From contig NZ_OGTP01000025.1 in NCBI RefSeq assembly GCF_900258035.1, forward strand, positions 37,109-101,108: a DNA stretch of 64,000 nucleotides, written 5' to 3'. The DNA comes from Caballeronia novacaledonica. Lineage in GTDB: Bacteria; Pseudomonadota; Gammaproteobacteria; Burkholderiales; Burkholderiaceae. A model generated the notes under the pieces. It was not told where the DNA came from and made no database searches. It saw only the letters and a program-made list of their open reading frames with translations. The translations under genes and the position numbers were made by a program. Shown here one piece after another: positions 42,278-51,365 of the stretch (position 1 is the stretch's first letter; each line of letters opens with the position of its first letter).

Positions 42278-44914
42278 ATGGCGGAAATCAGTCGTGTCGC
42301 GCTGTTCGGCAAGCTGGACAGGCTCGGCTACAAGACCGTCGAAAGCGCGACGGTTTACTGCAAGATGCGCGGCAATCCTTATGTCGAGCTTGCGCACTGG
42401 ATCATGCAGATTCTGGAGACGCCGAACTCGGACTGGCAGCGCGTCGTCGCGCACTACGGCGTGGATGCCGCCGCGCTCGCGCGCGAGCTGACCGCGTCGC
42501 TCGACGCCCTGCCGCGCGGCGCGAGCTCGATCTCCGATATCTCCGAGCATATCGGCGATGCCATCGAGCGCGGCTGGGTCTACGGCACGCTGCTGTTCGG
42601 CGCGACGAAGGTGCGCACGGGCCATCTGCTCGTCGGCATGCTGAAGACGCAGCGCCTGCGCCACGTGCTCTTCGGCATCTCGCGGCAGTTCGAGCGCATC
42701 AAGCCGGAAGACCTGTCGGACAACTTCGCGCGCATCGTCGCGGATTCGGTCGAGGAACCGGAGGCGGCGCAGCAGCCATCCGCACTCGATGCGCAGCCCG
42801 CGCCCGCCGGCACGGGCGGACAGGACGCGCTGCGCAGATACACGACCGATCTCACCGGCAAGGCGCGCCAGGGCGCGCTCGATCCCGTCACCGGCCGCGA
42901 CGACGAAATCCGCCAGCTCGTCGATATTCTGATGCGGCGGCGGCAGAACAATCCGCTGCTCACCGGCGAAGCGGGCGTCGGCAAGACGGCGGTCGTGGAG
43001 GGTTTCGCGCAGCGTCTCGTGCGCGGCGACGTGCCGCCGCCGTTGCGCGAGGTCGCGCTGCTGTCGCTCGATCTCGGGCTTTTGCAGGCGGGCGCGAGCA
43101 TGAAGGGCGAGTTCGAGCAGCGGCTGCGTCAGGTCGTCGATGAAGTGCAGGCGAGCCCGAAGCCGGTGATCCTCTTCATCGACGAAGTGCATACGCTCGT
43201 CGGCGCGGGCGGCGCGGCGGGCACCGGCGACGCGGCCAATCTGCTGAAACCCGCGCTCGCGCGCGGCGACCTGCGCACGATCGGCGCGACGACCTGGGCC
43301 GAGTACAAGCGGCACATCGAAAAGGACCCGGCGCTCACGCGGCGCTTTCAGGTCGTGCAGGTTCAGGAGCCAGACGAGGACAAGGCCGTGCGCATGCTGC
43401 GCGGCGTGGCGGCGGTGCTCGAAGGGCATCATCGCGTGCAGTTGCTCGACGAGGCGATCGAGGCCGCCGTGCGGCTGTCGCATCGCTATATTCCGGCGCG
43501 GCAGTTGCCCGACAAGGCCGTGTCGCTGCTGGACACCGCGTGCGCGCGCGTCGCCGTCAGCCAGCACGCGACGCCCGCGCAGGTCGACGACTGCCGCCGC
43601 CGTATCGAAGCGCTCGACGTCGAGGCGCAGATCGTCGCGCGGGAAGCGAATGCGGGCGTCGATACCGGCACGCGCGCCGTCGATGTCGCCGCGGCGCTCG
43701 CGCGCGAACGCGATGCGCTCGGCGGCCTCGAAGCGCGCTGGAACGAAGAGAAAGGTGTCGTGGACGAACTGCTTGCGCTGCGCGCGTCGTTGCGCGAGCA
43801 AGGCGAAGCGGTCGATACGCCATCGCGCGACGAACGCCTCGCGCGCATCGCGGAACTCAAGGCGCGTCTCGACGCGCTGCAGGGCGACGCGCCGCTGATC
43901 CTGCCGAGCGTCGATGCGGGCGTGATCGCGGGCGTGGTCGCGGACTGGACCGGCATTCCGGTCGGCCGCATGCTGAAGAACGAACTCGACGCGGTGCTGC
44001 ATCTCGCCGACGCGCTCGATCGCCGCGTGATCGGCCAGCGCCACGCGCTCGACATGATCGCGAAGCGCATCCAGACGTCGCGCGCGCGGCTCGACAACCC
44101 CGACAAGCCCGTCGGCGTGTTTCTGCTCGCGGGCACATCGGGCGTCGGCAAGACGGAAACCGCGCTCGCGCTCGCCGAGACGCTCTACGGCGGCGAACAG
44201 AATGTCATCACCATCAACATGAGCGAGTTTCAGGAGGCGCACACCGTCTCGACGCTCAAGGGCGCGCCGCCCGGCTACGTGGGTTACGGCGAAGGCGGCA
44301 TTCTCACCGAAGCCGTGCGCCGCCGCCCGTACAGCGTCGTGCTGCTCGACGAAGTCGAAAAAGCGCATCCGGACGTGCACGAAATCTTCTTCCAGGTCTT
44401 CGACAAGGGCTGGATGGAAGACGGCGAAGGCCGCTACATCGACTTCAAGAACACGATCATCCTGCTCACGTCGAATGTCGGCTCGGAGATCATCATGTCG
44501 ATGTGCCGCGACCCGGCCAGCGTGCCCGCGCCCGGCGATCTCACGCGCGCGCTGCGCCAGCCGCTTCTCGACGTATTTCCCGCCGCGCTGCTCGGCCGGC
44601 TCGTCACGGTGCCCTACTACCCGCTTTCCTCCGCGATGATGACCGACATCGTGCGCCTGCAACTGGAGCGCATCCGGCGGCGCGTCGCGGACAATCACGG
44701 CATTCCGTTCGACTACGACGACGACGCCGTGCGGCTCATCGTCTCGCGCTGCACGGAGAGCGAATCGGGCGGACGCGTGATCGACGCGCTGCTCACGAAC
44801 ACCGTCCTGCCGCGCATCTCGACGGAATATCTGACGCGTCTCACCGAGGGCGGCGCGCTCGCGCAGATCCGGCTTTCGGCGAGCGCGGGCGATTTCGTCT
44901 ACGCGTTCGACTGA
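42278..44914 (+). CDS. tssH: T6SS sheath-recycling AAA+ ATPase ClpV (TssH)
   Basis: 878 residues from the ATG at 42278, with AAAAGGAG upstream. An N-terminal sheath-recognition domain of about 160 residues is followed by two AAA+ modules: Walker A GEAGVGKT at 230-237 and GTSGVGKT at 619-626, with Walker B sequences VILFIDEVHTL and VVLLDEVEKAHP. A middle coiled-coil domain lies between them. ClpV disassembles contracted TssB-TssC sheaths in the cytoplasm. It follows tssG by 81 bp and precedes the FHA gene by 3 bp. Confidence 0.96.
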   Translation: MAEISRVALFGKLDRLGYKTVESATVYCKMRGNPYVELAHWIMQILETPNSDWQRVVAHYGVDAAALARELTASLDALPRGASSISDISEHIGDAIERGWVYGTLLFGATKVRTGHLLVGMLKTQRLRHVLFGISRQFERIKPEDLSDNFARIVADSVEEPEAAQQPSALDAQPAPAGTGGQDALRRYTTDLTGKARQGALDPVTGRDDEIRQLVDILMRRRQNNPLLTGEAGVGKTAVVEGFAQRLVRGDVPPPLREVALLSLDLGLLQAGASMKGEFEQRLRQVVDEVQASPKPVILFIDEVHTLVGAGGAAGTGDAANLLKPALARGDLRTIGATTWAEYKRHIEKDPALTRRFQVVQVQEPDEDKAVRMLRGVAAVLEGHHRVQLLDEAIEAAVRLSHRYIPARQLPDKAVSLLDTACARVAVSQHATPAQVDDCRRRIEALDVEAQIVAREANAGVDTGTRAVDVAAALARERDALGGLEARWNEEKGVVDELLALRASLREQGEAVDTPSRDERLARIAELKARLDALQGDAPLILPSVDAGVIAGVVADWTGIPVGRMLKNELDAVLHLADALDRRVIGQRHALDMIAKRIQTSRARLDNPDKPVGVFLLAGTSGVGKTETALALAETLYGGEQNVITINMSEFQEAHTVSTLKGAPPGYVGYGEGGILTEAVRRRPYSVVLLDEVEKAHPDVHEIFFQVFDKGWMEDGEGRYIDFKNTIILLTSNVGSEIIMSMCRDPASVPAPGDLTRALRQPLLDVFPAALLGRLVTVPYYPLSSAMMTDIVRLQLERIRRRVADNHGIPFDYDDDAVRLIVSRCTESESGGRVIDALLTNTVLPRISTEYLTRLTEGGALAQIRLSASAGDFVYAFD

Positions 44915-44917
44915 ACC

Positions 44918-46273
44918 ATGCTCACGCTCACGGTGACGCTTCACAACGGACAGCCGCCGCGCGTGCCGCTCGCGGCGCGCTTCGATACCGACGGCGGCAC
45001 GGTCGGACGCGCCGTGACGAACCGGCTCGTGCTCGACGACGCCGAGCGCACCGTCTCGCGTCTGCACGTGCAGATCGTGTGGCGCGACGGGCGTTATCTC
45101 CTGATCGATCGCGGCAGCAATCCGGCGCTCGTCAACGGCGCGCCGCTCGATCCGGGTCAGGAAGTCACGCTTGCGCACGGCGACGAAGTGCAGATCGGCG
45201 GCTATCAGTTGCGCGCCGGTATCGACGCCGAAGACGATACGGTGAACGCGAGTGAACCGACATCCGCCGACGATCCGTTCTCCGGCTTGTTCGACGCGCC
45301 GCCCGTGATATCGAAGGCGCCCGACGACGTGGACGACCTTCTCGCCGCGCCCAAACCGAAGACCGCGCGCGCCGAAGACTTCGACTTCGGCTTCGACGAT
45401 CCGGCCTCGAAACGCTCGATCGACGAACTGTTCGATCTCGCGCCGGGCGCTTCGTCGCAAGGCGATCCGCTCATCGATCCGCTCATTGAACCGTTAACGC
45501 AGCCCAACACCGCCCACGACGCCGATCCGTTCGCGAGCCTCACCGGCGCCGCGCGTCCCGTCGAGCCGCCCGCAACGCGCCCCGACGCCGGTTCGGAACT
45601 GCACAGCGCATTTACACCGCCCAGGCAGCAAACGGCGCCGAAGCCGGTTTCATCGCAAGCGGAGCCGGCCGGCGACCGCGCGCTCGTCGAAGCCTTCCTG
45701 CGCGGCCTGAACACGCACGGCGTGCGTATCGACGCGCTCACGCCCACGCTGATGCAGCTCATCGGCGAGTTGTTGCGCGAAGCGGCGCGCGGCACGCTCG
45801 AACTGCTCGCCGCCCGCGCCGCGCTCAAGCGCGAGATGCGCACGGGCGCGACGATGATCGCGGCGTCGGACAACAATCCGCTCAAGTTCTCGCCGAACGT
45901 GGAGGCCGCGCTCATGCATCTGCTCAATCCGCAGATGCGCGGCTTCATGCCGCCCGCCGTCGCGTTCGAGGATGCCTACGCCGACTTGCGCGCGCATCAG
46001 GTCGGCATGGTCGCGGGCATGCGCGCCGCGCTCGACGGCGTGTTCGAGCGATTCGAGCCGCAGCGCATCGAGGCGCGCCTGTCCGGACGCTCGATGCTCG
46101 ACGGCTTTCTGCCCGGACTCAATCGCCGCGCGCGTTGCTGGGATCTTTTCATCGAGATGTACGGCCAGCTTTCGAGCGAAGCCACCGAGGATTTCCATAC
46201 GCTGTTCGGCCGCGCGTTCGTAGCCGCTTACGAAGCGCAGATCGACGAACTCAGGCAGCGCGGCCGCCAGTGA
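44918..46273 (+). CDS. tagH: T6SS-associated FHA-domain protein (TagH/Fha)
   Basis: 451 residues. An FHA domain spans about residues 1-100 with GRAVTNRLVLDD, RTVSRLHVQI and GDEVQIGGYQL. A long acidic, low-complexity linker (about 105-240) follows, then the conserved T6SS C-terminal domain: MHLLNPQMRGFMPPAVAFEDAYADLRAHQVGMVAGMRAALDGVFERF. It should bind phosphothreonine and transmit the kinase-phosphatase switch that controls T6SS assembly. The next gene encodes the phosphatase. No PpkA-type kinase gene is in the window. Confidence 0.93.
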   Translation: MLTLTVTLHNGQPPRVPLAARFDTDGGTVGRAVTNRLVLDDAERTVSRLHVQIVWRDGRYLLIDRGSNPALVNGAPLDPGQEVTLAHGDEVQIGGYQLRAGIDAEDDTVNASEPTSADDPFSGLFDAPPVISKAPDDVDDLLAAPKPKTARAEDFDFGFDDPASKRSIDELFDLAPGASSQGDPLIDPLIEPLTQPNTAHDADPFASLTGAARPVEPPATRPDAGSELHSAFTPPRQQTAPKPVSSQAEPAGDRALVEAFLRGLNTHGVRIDALTPTLMQLIGELLREAARGTLELLAARAALKREMRTGATMIAASDNNPLKFSPNVEAALMHLLNPQMRGFMPPAVAFEDAYADLRAHQVGMVAGMRAALDGVFERFEPQRIEARLSGRSMLDGFLPGLNRRARCWDLFIEMYGQLSSEATEDFHTLFGRAFVAAYEAQIDELRQRGRQ

Positions 46274-46286
46274 CGAGAGGCACGAC

Positions 46287-47072
46287 ATGCAACTGCAAAC
46301 CGCGAGCGTGAGCGACGTGGGCGGCCGCTCGCGCAACGAGGACGCCTACGGGCAATGGCGGCGCGCGCCGCTGTTCGCGAGTGTCGTCGCCGATGGCGCG
46401 GGCGGTCACGGCGGCGGCGATGCCGCGTCGCGCATCGCGGTCGATACCGTGCTCGCGGAACTCACGCGCGTCGCGTCGGCGGGCGTGGCGCTGACCGGGC
46501 CGAATCTGTTGCGCGTGCTGCTGCGCGCCAACGACGCCATCATCGACGCGCAGGAACATGACCGCGATCTCGCGCAGATGCGTTCGACGGCGGTGCTGCT
46601 CGGCATCGACGAAGCGGCGGGCGTCGCGGCGTGGGCGCATTGCGGCGATACGCGTCTTTACTGTTTCCGGCGCGGCGCGACCGTCGTGCAGACGCAGGAT
46701 CACAGTCTCGTGCAGAGCATGATCGACGCGAACCTGCTCGACACGCGCGACGTGCGCAATCATCCGCGCCGCAACGTGCTGTTCTCGGCGCTCGGCACGG
46801 CGGACGATCTGGCGATCGCGGCCTCCGACGAACCGTTTCCCGTCGCGGATGGCGACGCCTTCCTGCTATGCACCGACGGCTTCTGGGAATACCTCGACGA
46901 ATCCGTGATGATCGGCGCAATCGGCGGCGCGCAAACGCCCGCCGAATGGCTCGATCTGATGGTGTCGCGCTTGCGCGGGGCCGCGCGGCCGAATCACGAC
47001 AACTTCACGGCAAGCGCGGTGTGGATCGGCGATGCGTCGCAGACGACGGTGATGCTGACGCCCGGCGCGTGA
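46287..47072 (+). CDS. PP2C-family serine/threonine phosphatase (PppA-like)
   Basis: 261 residues. PP2C motifs are in order: GGRSRNEDAYG, FASVVADGAGGHGGGDAAS, the WAHCGDTRLYCFR strand, QDHSLVQSMI and LLCTDGFWEYLDE, with the metal-binding aspartates present. In known T6SS loci PppA reverses phosphorylation of the FHA protein by the kinase PpkA and so ends secretion. This gene follows the FHA gene by 13 bp, consistent with that role. It is the last gene of the rightward operon and ends 29 bp from the convergent tssC stop. Confidence 0.92.
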   Translation: MQLQTASVSDVGGRSRNEDAYGQWRRAPLFASVVADGAGGHGGGDAASRIAVDTVLAELTRVASAGVALTGPNLLRVLLRANDAIIDAQEHDRDLAQMRSTAVLLGIDEAAGVAAWAHCGDTRLYCFRRGATVVQTQDHSLVQSMIDANLLDTRDVRNHPRRNVLFSALGTADDLAIAASDEPFPVADGDAFLLCTDGFWEYLDESVMIGAIGGAQTPAEWLDLMVSRLRGAARPNHDNFTASAVWIGDASQTTVMLTPGA

Positions 47073-47101
47073 CGCGTCGCGGGCATCGTCGATAGGAAAC
47101 T

Positions 47102-48616
47102 TCAGGCCGCCTGCTTCGCCGACGGCAACCGCGAAACGAGCCGCAGCGACACCGTGAGCCCTTCGAGCTGATAGTGCGGGCGCAGGAAAAACTGCGACGT
47201 GTAATAGCCCGGCGCGCCCGGCACTTCCTGCACCTTCACTTCGGCGGCGGCGAGCGGCTTTTGCGCCTTGGTGTGCTCGGACGAGTTGGCCGGATCGCCG
47301 TCCACGTACTGCGTGATCCACTTGTTGAGCCAGATCTCCATGTCGGAGCGTTCCTTGAACGTGCCGATCTTGTCGCGCACGATGCACTTCAGATAATGCG
47401 CGAAGCGGTTGCACGCGAACAGATACGGCAGGCGCGCGGCGAGCGCGGCGTTGGCGGTGGCGTCGGGGTCTTCGTACTCGAACGGCTTTTGCAGAGACTG
47501 CGCGCCGATGAACGCCGCAAAATCCGAGTTCTTGCGATGAATCAGCGGCATGAAGCCGTTCTTCGCGAGTTCGGCTTCACGCCGGTCGGAAATGGCGATC
47601 TCGGTCGGGCACTTCATGTCGACGCCGCCGTCGTCCGTCGGAAAGCTGTGCACCGGCAGCCCTTCGACCGCGCCGCCCGATTCCACGCCGCGAATCCGCG
47701 AGCACCAGCTATACAGCTTGAACGAACGGTTGATGTTCACCGCCATCGCATACGCGGAGTTCGCCCAGGTGTACTTGGTGTGATCGGCGGAACCGGTGTC
47801 TTCCTCGAAGTCGAATTCATCGACGGGCTCGGTCTTCGCGCCGTACGGCACGCGCGCGAGGAAGCGCGGCATCGCGAGCCCGATGTAACGCGAATCCTCG
47901 GATGCGCGCAACGAACGCCAGCTCGCATATTCCGGTGTGCCGAAGATTTTCGTGAGATCGCGCGGATTGGCGAGCTCCTGCCACGAGTCCATCTGCAGGA
48001 GACTCGGATCGGCGGCGGCGATGAACGGCGTGTGCGCGGACGCCGCGATCTTCGATACTTCGCCGAGCAGTTCGACGTCCGGCGGCGTCTGATTGAAGTA
48101 ATAGTCGCCGACCAGCGCGCCGAACGGCTCGCCGCCCAACTGGCCGTACTCGTGCTCGTAGATCTGCTTGAAGAGCGGGCTCTGGTCCCACGCGACGCCC
48201 TTGAAGCGCTTGAGCGTCTTGCCGAGATCCTTCTTCGAGATGTTCATCACGCGAATCTTGAGCATCTCGTCGGTTTCGGTGTTGTTGATGAGATAGTGCA
48301 GCCCGCGCCACGAACCTTCGAGCTTCTGGAAGTCCGGATGATGCATGACCGCGTTGACCTGCTCGGTGAGCTTCGCGTCGATCTCGGCGATCATCGCCTG
48401 AATGGAGCGGATCGCGTCGCCGGAGACGAGCCTCGTCTGCGAGAGCGCCTGCTGCGCGAGCGTCTGCACGGCGGTCTGCACGGCGGTTCGGGCTTCGTCG
48501 CTCTTCGGGCGGAACTCGCGGTTCAGGAGCGCGGAGAGTTCGTCGCCTTCGAGCATCGCGCCCTGCATGGCGGGCTGCGATTCGGCGGGCGACGCGGATT
48601 GCGGAATGTCGGACAT
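47102..48616 (-). CDS. tssC: T6SS contractile sheath large subunit TssC (VipB)
   Basis: 504 residues, the standard size. Diagnostic stretches are LEGSWRGLHYLINNTETDEMLKIRVMNISKKDL, YEHEYGQLGGEPFGALVGDYYF, the IGLAMPRFLARVPYG block and FAHYLKCIVRDKIGTF. The C-terminus QFFLRPHYQLEGLTVSLRLVSRLPS is equally typical. With TssB it forms the helical sheath around the Hcp tube. It follows tssB by 18 bp. Confidence 0.97.
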   Translation of the reverse strand: MSDIPQSASPAESQPAMQGAMLEGDELSALLNREFRPKSDEARTAVQTAVQTLAQQALSQTRLVSGDAIRSIQAMIAEIDAKLTEQVNAVMHHPDFQKLEGSWRGLHYLINNTETDEMLKIRVMNISKKDLGKTLKRFKGVAWDQSPLFKQIYEHEYGQLGGEPFGALVGDYYFNQTPPDVELLGEVSKIAASAHTPFIAAADPSLLQMDSWQELANPRDLTKIFGTPEYASWRSLRASEDSRYIGLAMPRFLARVPYGAKTEPVDEFDFEEDTGSADHTKYTWANSAYAMAVNINRSFKLYSWCSRIRGVESGGAVEGLPVHSFPTDDGGVDMKCPTEIAISDRREAELAKNGFMPLIHRKNSDFAAFIGAQSLQKPFEYEDPDATANAALAARLPYLFACNRFAHYLKCIVRDKIGTFKERSDMEIWLNKWITQYVDGDPANSSEHTKAQKPLAAAEVKVQEVPGAPGYYTSQFFLRPHYQLEGLTVSLRLVSRLPSAKQAA

Positions 48617-48634
48617 GGTCGTTTCCTTTTCGGC

Positions 48635-49162
48635 TCATTCGGCGGCGGCGGGCGCGGCGGCGCCGTCGGCGGCGGGCGGCGTGACCGTGGCGAGCGTCTT
48701 GAGCAGCGCGGGATCGTCGAGCACGCGCGCGATGAGTTCCTCGGCGCCGTTCTTGCCGTCCATGAAGATGACGAGATTCGCGAGTTGCGTGCGCGCTTCG
48801 AGCAGCTTCGCGAGGGCGTCGACCTTGCGCGCGACGGCGGCGGGCGAGAAGTCGTCCATCGTCTCGAACGTGATGTCGACGCTGAGATTGCCTTCGCCCG
48901 TCAGCTTGTTGGGCACCTGAAACGCGACGCGCGGATGCATCGCCTTCATGCGGCTGTCGAAATTGTCGATGTCGATTTCCTGGAACTTGCGCTGATCGAC
49001 GGGCGGCAGCGCCTCGGCGGGTTTGCCGGACAGATCGGCCATGACGCCCATGACGAACGGAAGCTGGATTTTCTTCTCGCTGCCGTAGGTTTCGACGTCG
49101 TATTCGATCTGCACGCGCGGCGCGCGATTGCGCCCGATGAATTTCTGACTGCTGGTTGCCAT
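48635..49162 (-). CDS. tssB: T6SS contractile sheath small subunit TssB (VipA)
   Basis: 175 residues from the ATG at 49162, with AAGGAG upstream; the frame is open further but that part is non-coding in character. The start SSQKFIGRNRAPRVQIEYDVE and the block LPFVMGVMADLSGKPAEALPPVDQRKFQEID are diagnostic, followed by KVDALAKLLEARTQLANL. An alanine-rich tail ends the protein. It pairs with TssC and provides the handle recognised by ClpV. It starts 59 bp after the TIGR02270 gene. Confidence 0.96.
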   Translation of the reverse strand: MATSSQKFIGRNRAPRVQIEYDVETYGSEKKIQLPFVMGVMADLSGKPAEALPPVDQRKFQEIDIDNFDSRMKAMHPRVAFQVPNKLTGEGNLSVDITFETMDDFSPAAVARKVDALAKLLEARTQLANLVIFMDGKNGAEELIARVLDDPALLKTLATVTPPAADGAAAPAAAE

Positions 49163-49221
49163 GACGTCTCCTTCGCGTGAGCATGAGCCACGCTTTGAAG
49201 ACGATTCAGCCGCGCGCGGAT

Positions 49222-50451
49222 TTAAAGCGCATCGAGACGGCGCTGCTGGCGCCACGAGGGCGCGGCGCAGTTGAAGAGCGCCGTGCCGGGTTCGAGCAGG
49301 CACAGGTGACGCGCGGCGGCCATGCGCTGACGTTGATAACCGTCCTTCAGGACGTCGATGCAATGCGCTTTCGACGGCGGCGCGCCGCACAGATAGCGCC
49401 GGCCGCTTTCGAAGCGCGGCGCGTGGGCCTGCCACCACTGCGCGATCTTGCCGGCGTCGGGCCACGGGGCGCCGTCGTCTTCGTCCATGGCGATGTCGGG
49501 GTCGCCGGGGTCGTCGGTCGGGCCTGCGGGAATGCGCTCGGGCGGCTTGCGGTCGAGATCGAGCCACGCGAGGTCCGCGCCGGTGATGAAACTGAAGCTT
49601 TCGCCGGCGATGCGGGCGAAGCGGTCGTCGGACATGAGGCCGATCAGCCAGTCGATGTAGTGCGGATCGCCTGCGTGGGCGATCGCGCGGACCAGCAGGC
49701 GTTTGCCGATGTGCCGTGCGGCGATGCTTTCGAGCAGACGGCGGGCTTCGGCGGGCGGCAGCGCGCTGGCGGCGTCGGCCGGTGCGAGTTCGCGCAGAAT
49801 GTCGAGCGATGCGTTCCGGTCGCCGAGCAGCAGCGCCGATTGCGCGGCGCGGCGTTGGCAAGTCGCGTCTTCGTCGTCAAGGCGTGCGATGCAGGCGCCG
49901 AGCAGATCGATGCGGCCGATTTCACCCGCGCATTGCAGGGCGCGCGCGCGCACGGCGGCGTTTTCCGAGGCGATGGCGGTATCCAGAAAGCGCTTCGGGT
50001 CCACGCGATGCTGCGCGCACGCGGCGAGGCCGGCGCGTTGCGCGGCGGGGTCGTCGCTGGCGAGCAAACCGCCGACGGTTTCCTGAAGGCGGCTCGCGGA
50101 GACCCAGCCGAACGCGGAATGCAGGCCGGACCGGGCGGCGGGCACGGCTTCGCCGAGCGCGACGAGTTGCAGCAGCGTCTTGTCGGAGCGCGCTTCGATA
50201 CAGCCGATCGCGGCGGTGAAGAGTTCGCCTTTGCCGGGGCGGTCGAGCGCCTGCATCGTCATTTGAGCACCGACGCGGCCCGCGACCGCGATGCCGTCGA
50301 GGTGGGCGGCGATGCGCTCGTCGAGGCGTGCCAGATGCCTCAGCTTGACGTGCGGGGCGCGGACGAGGTACGAGCGGGTGTTGCGGAGACAGGCGGAGTC
50401 TTCGAGGTGTTGGTGGAGGATGGGGGCCAACGAGCCTGGGCGCGCGTTCAT
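49222..50451 (-). CDS. TIGR02270-family HEAT-repeat protein of T6SS loci
   Basis: 409 residues. The start LAPILHQHLEDSACLRNTRSYLVRAPHVKLRHLARLDERIAAHLDG and the tail FESGRRYLCGAPPSKAHCIDVLKDGYQRQRMAAA match the TIGR02270 family found in T6SS and VgrG islands. The middle consists of short helical pairs such as AVRARALQCAGEIGRIDLLGACIARL, which are HEAT-like repeats suited to protein binding. Function is unknown; an adaptor role for effector loading is inferred. It starts 10 bp after the beta-propeller gene. Confidence 0.82.
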   Translation of the reverse strand: MNARPGSLAPILHQHLEDSACLRNTRSYLVRAPHVKLRHLARLDERIAAHLDGIAVAGRVGAQMTMQALDRPGKGELFTAAIGCIEARSDKTLLQLVALGEAVPAARSGLHSAFGWVSASRLQETVGGLLASDDPAAQRAGLAACAQHRVDPKRFLDTAIASENAAVRARALQCAGEIGRIDLLGACIARLDDEDATCQRRAAQSALLLGDRNASLDILRELAPADAASALPPAEARRLLESIAARHIGKRLLVRAIAHAGDPHYIDWLIGLMSDDRFARIAGESFSFITGADLAWLDLDRKPPERIPAGPTDDPGDPDIAMDEDDGAPWPDAGKIAQWWQAHAPRFESGRRYLCGAPPSKAHCIDVLKDGYQRQRMAAARHLCLLEPGTALFNCAAPSWRQQRRLDAL

Positions 50452-50461
50452 CGGGGCGCCT

Positions 50462-51346
50462 TTAGTCGTAACGACGCCACGTTGTGCCGTCGAACGAGGC
50501 GACGTCGTTGTGGCCGATCGACCATAAGGTGCCGCCCGCCGAGGTGAGGTTGAAACAGGAGAGTTGCCCGACTGGGCCGAAATCGACGGGAATCAAACTC
50601 GTTCCATCGAGCGTGTAGAGATTGGAATACGTAGCAACGTAGAGACAATCTCCGAACCAGTGCACGTCCCAGATGTCCGCTCCGAAGCCATCTTCCCAGT
50701 TCATCAGCGTCCACACGTCATGTCGACCGCGTATGAGCGTGCCTTCCTGTCCACCGACAAAGACCTCGCCATTCGGTGCACAGCATATGCACGTCAGAAT
50801 CAGATTGGTCAATTGAGCCCTGTCGAACCAGCGTGCGCCATCGAATTCCCAGATTTCACCGCTCCAGCCCGCGGCATAGATTTCCTCGCGCGAATAGCCC
50901 TGGATGCTTTCGAATCCCGCCGTCTCCCCGGACGAGGCGAGCGGCGCACTCAGGTCGCGCCATTGGTTCTCGCCGCTTCGCTCGTAGACCTGACGCTTCA
51001 TGCCGCATGCATACACATAGCCGTCGATGGTGCATGCGTTGCGAATAGTGACGGGGTCCGGGTCTATCTTTTCGACGCCCTTTTGGCCGGCGGCGTATGT
51101 TGCAACATCGCCATCCTGTCCGACGATCACGACTTTCCTGAAGGGCTGATGAGCAAAAGCGATCGCAGTCGAATCCCAGGCGACGTTCATCATGCCCGTC
51201 CAGGCGCCTTGCTCCACGCAGATGCCGCTGGAGTGGGCAATCTCCTGTCTGACCAGATCCTTCACTTTGCTGATGAGGCAGACGAGATCCGGGCGTGTGG
51301 CCACGCCCCTTACGAACTCGCGTGTGTCAGAAAATCGGCTCGTCAT
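50462..51346 (-). CDS. Beta-propeller protein, candidate immunity protein to the adjacent nuclease effector
   Basis: 294 residues from the ATG at 51346, with GAGGCG upstream. It has no signal peptide. Propeller-like repeats recur about every 40-45 residues in the second half: EIYAAGWSGEIWEFDGARWFD, EVFVGGQEGTLIRGRHDVWTL, CLYVATYSNLYTLDGTSLIP and TLWSIGHNDVASFDGTTWRR. It starts 19 bp after the PAAR-like nuclease effector gene. That is the usual place for the cognate immunity protein, and a cytoplasmic location fits protection against a DNase. The assignment is from position, not from a recognised immunity family. Confidence 0.62.
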   Translation of the reverse strand: MTSRFSDTREFVRGVATRPDLVCLISKVKDLVRQEIAHSSGICVEQGAWTGMMNVAWDSTAIAFAHQPFRKVVIVGQDGDVATYAAGQKGVEKIDPDPVTIRNACTIDGYVYACGMKRQVYERSGENQWRDLSAPLASSGETAGFESIQGYSREEIYAAGWSGEIWEFDGARWFDRAQLTNLILTCICCAPNGEVFVGGQEGTLIRGRHDVWTLMNWEDGFGADIWDVHWFGDCLYVATYSNLYTLDGTSLIPVDFGPVGQLSCFNLTSAGGTLWSIGHNDVASFDGTTWRRYD

Positions 51347-51365
51347 GGTTTCGCCTCGAAAAGAG

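Noticed and set aside
41024..45460. Open frame of 1478 codons on the minus strand opposite tssG, tssH and the FHA gene
   Set aside because: It is rich in R, A and H with no domain, lacks a ribosome site and exactly opposes well-supported T6SS genes; long antisense frames are expected in GC-rich DNA.
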